Origin: Haliclystus octoradiatus
Lineage: Eukaryota; Cnidaria; Staurozoa; Stauromedusae; Haliclystidae
Direction of reading: 5' to 3'
NCBI GenBank assembly: GCA_916610825.1
Contig: OU744446.1
Location: 33,709,436 to 33,773,435 of the forward strand
Length of the DNA stretch: 64,000 nucleotides
The stretch's first letter is position 1, and the number at the start of each line of letters is the position of its first letter. Below are positions 60,009-64,000 of this stretch, piece by piece. A model generated the notes under the pieces. That model was given only the letters and a program-made list of their open reading frames with translations, did not search any database and was not told the origin of the DNA. Both the position numbers and the translations under genes were made by a program.

Positions 60009-60337
60009 CAAAGAAAAAGAAACAGATACGTCTCACCATTCGTTCATCTGGCTGTTTTGATCCACCATATCATGGCGTCAATTGCGAAGATACAGTAGCA
60101 TCAATCGAAGTAAATGGTGTAGAAGTCAGTCCTAATCGTCAAGGATTTAATTTTGTTGTTGTTGATTATAAATCTGGGCAAGTGGACCGTGCTGCGTCAT
60201 TCAATACTCATGGAGATTCAGGAGCTTATGCAAAACTAGAAAAATTTATTAAGGAGTTACCACCCTGGAAAATTATTTGTGTTGCTGTTAAGGAAGATGG
60301 TAAGAATTACCTTCCATCCACGGCAGCTCAAACATTG
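60009..60337 (+). CDS. CTLD-ILEI gene exon 6 (ILEI domain, first part)
   Basis: Two bases plus 109 codons. KKKKQIRLTIRSSGCFDPPY ... NCEDTVASIEVNGVEV ... GFNFVVVDYKSGQVDRAASF ... IICVAVKEDGKNYLPSTAAQ. The IRSSGC-to-C pair and the G-x-NFVV strand define an ILEI/FAM3 domain. CTTATAG acceptor, GTATGT donor, phase 0. Confidence 0.88.
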
Positions 60338-62187
60338 GTATGTAAAATTTATTTAAATTGCACCACTTTAAATATGAATCAGTTTATTTTCTATAATCCT
60401 CAATTTCATTGAGAAAATCCTTGGTAATATAATTCCCTGTTTAATTATATTTTTATCGCATTATTAGTGCTTAAAGCAAATAATGTAGATGTTATCGCAG
60501 TAAGAAAACCTTTGATGCTGCTGGCCTGACATGTATTTCGTCCCTGCCAAAGGATTCATTAGCGGCCTTTCATAGCTCGTTAGTCATGGATGGTGACTAA
60601 ACAAACAAAACTAAAGCAAACATAAATAAATAGCCTAAAAAAATATACTGCCAAATATAGAGAAACTGTAAACATTACTAGATAACATTTTCTGTTTTTA
60701 AAAAATGATTCTGAAGCCTCATTGTTTAGATCGAAGGTGTTATTAAATTAATTAAAAGTTTCTTTGTAAAACATTTTAAAGCAAAAGATAGCGACAAAAA
60801 ACTACAAGTAGTGGTTGTTGAAAAATTTTCGGTATTATACATTATACCATCGTCAGTTCAAAAGAAAGAAATATTAATTTACAAATTACTTATAGGCTGA
60901 GGATCTAAAAACTTAATACATTCTAATTGTTAAAAATAGTGCTAAAAATAAAACAATGAAACAGAATGGAAACCTATTCAATTACAATATGTTCTATCAT
61001 GCATATATTTACAAAAGGAGACGAGAACGGATAGACTCACTCTGAGTGTTGAGAGTCGGTTTCCTTTCTCGGATGATTAGCATTTCGTGAACCAAACAGT
61101 CAAACTTGTTCTTACATTTTCTCACTACTGAAAACAGATGTTGTGAATCACTGATAGTCCTATTGTGTGAATGTAAGTGTCGTCCGACAGCCGAGCTCGA
61201 TCCACCGTGTTCGGCAATGCGTTGATGAATAAGACTATCAGTGATTCACACAATAGGACTATCAGTGATTCACAACATCTGTTTTCAGTAGTGAGAAAAT
61301 GTAACAACAAGTTTGACTGTTTGGTTCACGAAATGCTAATCATCCGCGAAAGGAAACTGACTCTCAACACTCAGAGTGACTCTATCCGTTCTCGTCTCCT
61401 TTTGTAAATATATGCATGATAGAACATCTTGTAATTGAATAGGTTTCCTTTCTGTTTCATTGTTTTATTTTTAGCACTATTTTTAACAATTAGAATGTAT
61501 TAAGTTTTTAGATCCTCAGCCTATAAGTAATTTGTAAATTAATATTTCTTTCTTTTGAACTGACGCTGGTATAATGTATAATACCGAAAATTTTTCAACA
61601 ACCACTACTTGTAGTTTTTTGTCGCTATCTTTTGCTTTAAAATGTGTTATTAAATGATGAAAATATTGCAAACCTATATAATGAATGTTCTTAATAGTGA
61701 AGAATTCTCCACCCGATATCAGGATGTCTCCTTCTATTCAAAACTTGAATTAGATATTAATAGATATAGGACGAAATAAGTGTTTGATTGTATACCTTAA
61801 TAAGTCTCCTGCAGGTATTAGTGTTGGTCTTGTTATTAAAAACACTATTATCTTACTTATTACCATCCGTATGTATAGTATAGCTTTTTCTCTTTGAAGC
61901 TGGCAGTAAAATTCATCTTGAAAAAACGTGCATGTACTCTGGAATTTAAGCATTTCTTTACAATACGAAGCGATATATGAAGTAAACTGCATACTATTCT
62001 CAATGGAACTACATCTAGAATGAATATTGAAAAAGTATTTCTTTATTCTCCTAGTAGCGAGTTTTTTCTTGATTACTGAAAACATGTCCACGTAATAAGC
62101 TATACTAAAAAGATATTTTGTTCAAACCAAACAGTTATGATATATAAGCAGCATCTAATTGAACATCAACCATCTTTCTTGTTTTAG
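60338..62187. other. CTLD-ILEI gene intron 6
   Basis: Holds inverted repeat 4 at 60,771-61,644. The rest is AT-rich without recognisable features. The intron splits the ILEI domain at the same place as in the neighbouring gene. Confidence 0.6.
60771..61644. repeat. Long inverted repeat 4 (intron 6) with 12-bp flanking direct repeats
   Basis: Arms of about 400 bp (60,771-61,175 and 61,240-61,644) are nearly perfect complements, for example AAAGCAAAAGATAGCGAC with GTCGCTATCTTTTGCTTT, around a loop of about 60 bp with GC-rich sequence. The identical 12 bp GTGTTATTAAAT lies at 60,737-60,748 and 61,644-61,655, compatible with a target duplication. Confidence 0.92.
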
Positions 62188-62359
62188 AAAAAACTTGGTG
62201 CTACAGATATCGTCACTTCTGATGTTGAGTATAGAGCGGCATATGCATTGGTTGGTTTGAGTGGGCCAGCTGATGTGGTAGATAAGGTACCTTGGAAACG
62301 AGAGGAACTTAGTAAAGCTGGTAAAGGACCAAGTGTTATCAGTGTTGTTGTTGATCTAG
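62188..62359 (+). CDS. CTLD-ILEI gene exon 7 (ILEI domain, second part)
   Basis: Fifty-seven codons plus one base, KKLGATDIVTSDVEYRAAYA to GKGPSVISVVVDL. The AAYALVGLSG strand corresponds to the FAM3 VFVGAKG strand. TTGTTTTAG acceptor, GTGAGT donor, phase 1. Confidence 0.88.
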
Positions 62360-62602
62360 GTGAGTATAATTATATAACGAGGTTTTACTATTGATTGATT
62401 TCTGAATATCCAATATTCTTGATACTAAACTTGATTCAAACATGGAAAGTGTTATATTTGGTTTTAGTGATATGATACCTTTTGAAACACAGATCTCATT
62501 GTTTTTGTAACTCAGTTGTTCTCAAACATTTACTTACATGTCGAAATTTTTTCTTCGTCAGATGATTGGATGATTAAATTGTAACACATTACTTTCTTTC
62601 AG
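62360..62602. other. CTLD-ILEI gene intron 7
   Basis: Short intron, nothing recognised. Confidence 0.5.
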
Positions 62603-64000
62603 ATGCTCTTTATAGCAACACAAAACCTCCACCAGGGCTTCACGTACCAGCATTCAGCTTTGAAACACTTACAAGCAACTCCCAAAAAGGAGGTGATAAA
62701 ACTGATTCCGGTAGTGATCCATCAACAGAAATGTCCCCTGGATATGTGGACAGCGTTGCAGCAACATCACATCAAAAAGAAGCTGGAGCAGTAGCTGGAG
62801 ATAGTCAGGCTACGGCGTCTGTTGGTGATGTCGGGGCTGTTCCAAGCGCTGGTGGTCCAAGTGTTTCGTTAGGAGGAAAAGATACTGACCAGAAAAACGA
62901 AAGTGAAAGTAAGCAAGGAACGGAAAGTAAGCAATCTTCAGAGAGTAAGCCATCTGATTCATCAGAAACACAAAAGAATACACCACAAAGTGATCACCAA
63001 TCGACACCTAATCAAGGTGTCCAACAAAGCCAATCAAAAGGTGACCAGGGCATGAGTAATGGTTTTGGTCCAGGTGGTGAGGGTTTACAAGGCAATAATC
63101 CAACAAATATTGCTTCTTCAGCTTTAACTCAACCATCGCCCTCTTCTGGAATCGACACAAAAGATATCAATAAGCTTGTAGCATTGGCTGATGCATTGGG
63201 ATATGGAAAGGACAAAACGATGCCTGGAATGGGTGATCCCGGTGCTATAAAAAAGTTGATTGCCTTAGCTGATGCAGTTGGGGTTAGCAAGTCACCTGAT
63301 CCAGCAAATCAACAAATCGCTACCCAATCTACTGGTATTCAAAAAACTCTAAATCCTAGCACTGCATCTTCTAATGCTGGAAAGTCCCCTTCAACAACTT
63401 CTACAGCTTCAGCATTACCAGTTAAAGATTCACAACTTCCTCAAGGAGAGTTTACCGCGTTAGAATTACAAGCAATGACTAAATTAATGGAAAGGATGGG
63501 CCTAAAAGGAAATTCAATGTCACAAAATCAAATTGCTATGTTTGGCAATGCTAATGCAGCTAGCAATTCTCCTTTGATTGCAGGGGCGATAAATACGCCA
63601 GTTGCTCAGTTACCTTCGAATGCCATGTTACGTCCAGGTATAATGGCACCTTCATCTCTGTTGCAGCAAATGAACCCATCTACAGTAGTTAATCAGCAAG
63701 CTGCTTCTTTTCAGCCTTGGCCTTTAATCCAAGGAATGTCATCGGCCGGTGGTATTACAGGAGAAGGAAGACAATTACAAGAATCAAGTATGCTAAGACC
63801 GGAAGCATATACTGGAGCTCTCCAAACAAATGCTGATGTTTCAGCCGTACCTCATAGTCTTCCGGTAGCAGCAGAAGCTGTCCAACCAGCTGCGACACAA
63901 GCCTTGAATATGCCAGCTCCAGATCCTGCAACTACTTCTACTCCTGCTTCAGCCACGGCTGCTGCATCAGAAACAGTGACTGCCGTACAAAATACTCAAG
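62603..64000 (+). CDS. CTLD-ILEI gene exon 8 (low-complexity tail, partial)
   Basis: Open from a CTTTCAG acceptor to the window edge, 465 codons. DALYSNTKPPPGLHVPAFSF, then Gly/Ser/Gln/Lys-rich sequence (repeated ESKQ, SESK), then two copies of a helical repeat, INKLVALADALGYGKD (63,164-63,211) and IKKLIALADAVGVSKS (63,247-63,294), and a weaker third, MTKLMERMGLKGNS (63,475-63,516). Pro/Ala/Gln-rich sequence follows to the edge. Confidence 0.85.

Larger units (their letters stand above)
46417..64000 (+). other. Gene for a giant secreted CTLD-ILEI protein, at least 8 exons, 3' end off the right edge
   Basis: Exons at 46,417, 47,510, 50,186, 52,040, 56,351, 60,009, 62,188 and 62,603 join in phase and give about 2,457 residues before the window ends. 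Order: signal peptide; 611-residue acidic/Asn/Lys-rich region; C-type lectin domain split by an intron; about 960-residue Pro/Gln-rich region containing a twin CX3C segment; short linker; ILEI domain (two exons); Ser/Gln/Gly-rich tail with short helical repeats. I do not recognise a named orthologue. CTLDs and ILEI-fold domains both can bind glycans, so an extracellular matrix or coat function is a reasonable inference. The joining of all eight exons into one mRNA rests on phase agreement. Confidence 0.78.

Overview
The window is animal nuclear DNA. It is AT-rich, genes are split by GT-AG introns of 0.2 to 14 kb, several signal-peptide or start exons are tiny, and the introns are packed with LINE, Ty3/gypsy, hAT, pogo/Tigger-like, SINE-like and inverted-repeat elements. 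An invertebrate is clear. My best guess, at low confidence, is an invertebrate deuterostome such as a tunicate: there is an ALDH1A-type aldehyde dehydrogenase, and splice-acceptor-like sites sit just upstream of start codons, as expected where spliced leaders are used. There are no bacterial features, CRISPR arrays or canonical tRNA/rRNA genes.

Region 1 (1-34,013, minus strand) is a cytosolic ALDH1A-like gene. Eleven coding exons join in phase and give 440 codons. The last exon or exons (about 45-60 residues) lie beyond the left edge. Its introns hold most of the mobile DNA: a hAT element with an 8-bp target duplication and a 3.4-kb palindrome-rich element nested in it (2,988-7,279); a broken LINE (about 9,290-20,200) that was later hit by a gypsy element (12,629-17,196), a pogo/Tigger-like MITE (18,558-19,024) and several small GTTCATGAAC-rich elements; and SINE-like and long inverted-repeat elements (26-33 kb).

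Region 2 (36,486-45,492, minus strand) is a complete six-exon gene for a secreted protein of about 1,387 residues: a signal-peptide exon, a long Gln/Asn/Pro-rich region, one ILEI/FAM3-type domain, and a second long disordered tail.

Region 3 (46,417 to beyond 64,000, plus strand) is a head-to-head neighbour only 924 bp away. It encodes a very large secreted protein (at least 2,450 residues in the window): signal peptide, acidic/Asn-rich region, C-type lectin domain, a very long Pro/Gln-rich region with a cysteine-paired helical segment, an ILEI domain, and a low-complexity tail that runs off the window. The two ILEI modules share the same intron positions and a 1-0-1 phase pattern, so they are probably diverged duplicates. 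The pair looks like a small locus for extracellular, possibly glycan-binding, matrix proteins. Four consecutive introns of the plus-strand gene each carry a long inverted repeat (0.9-2.2 kb), which is the most unusual architectural feature of the window.
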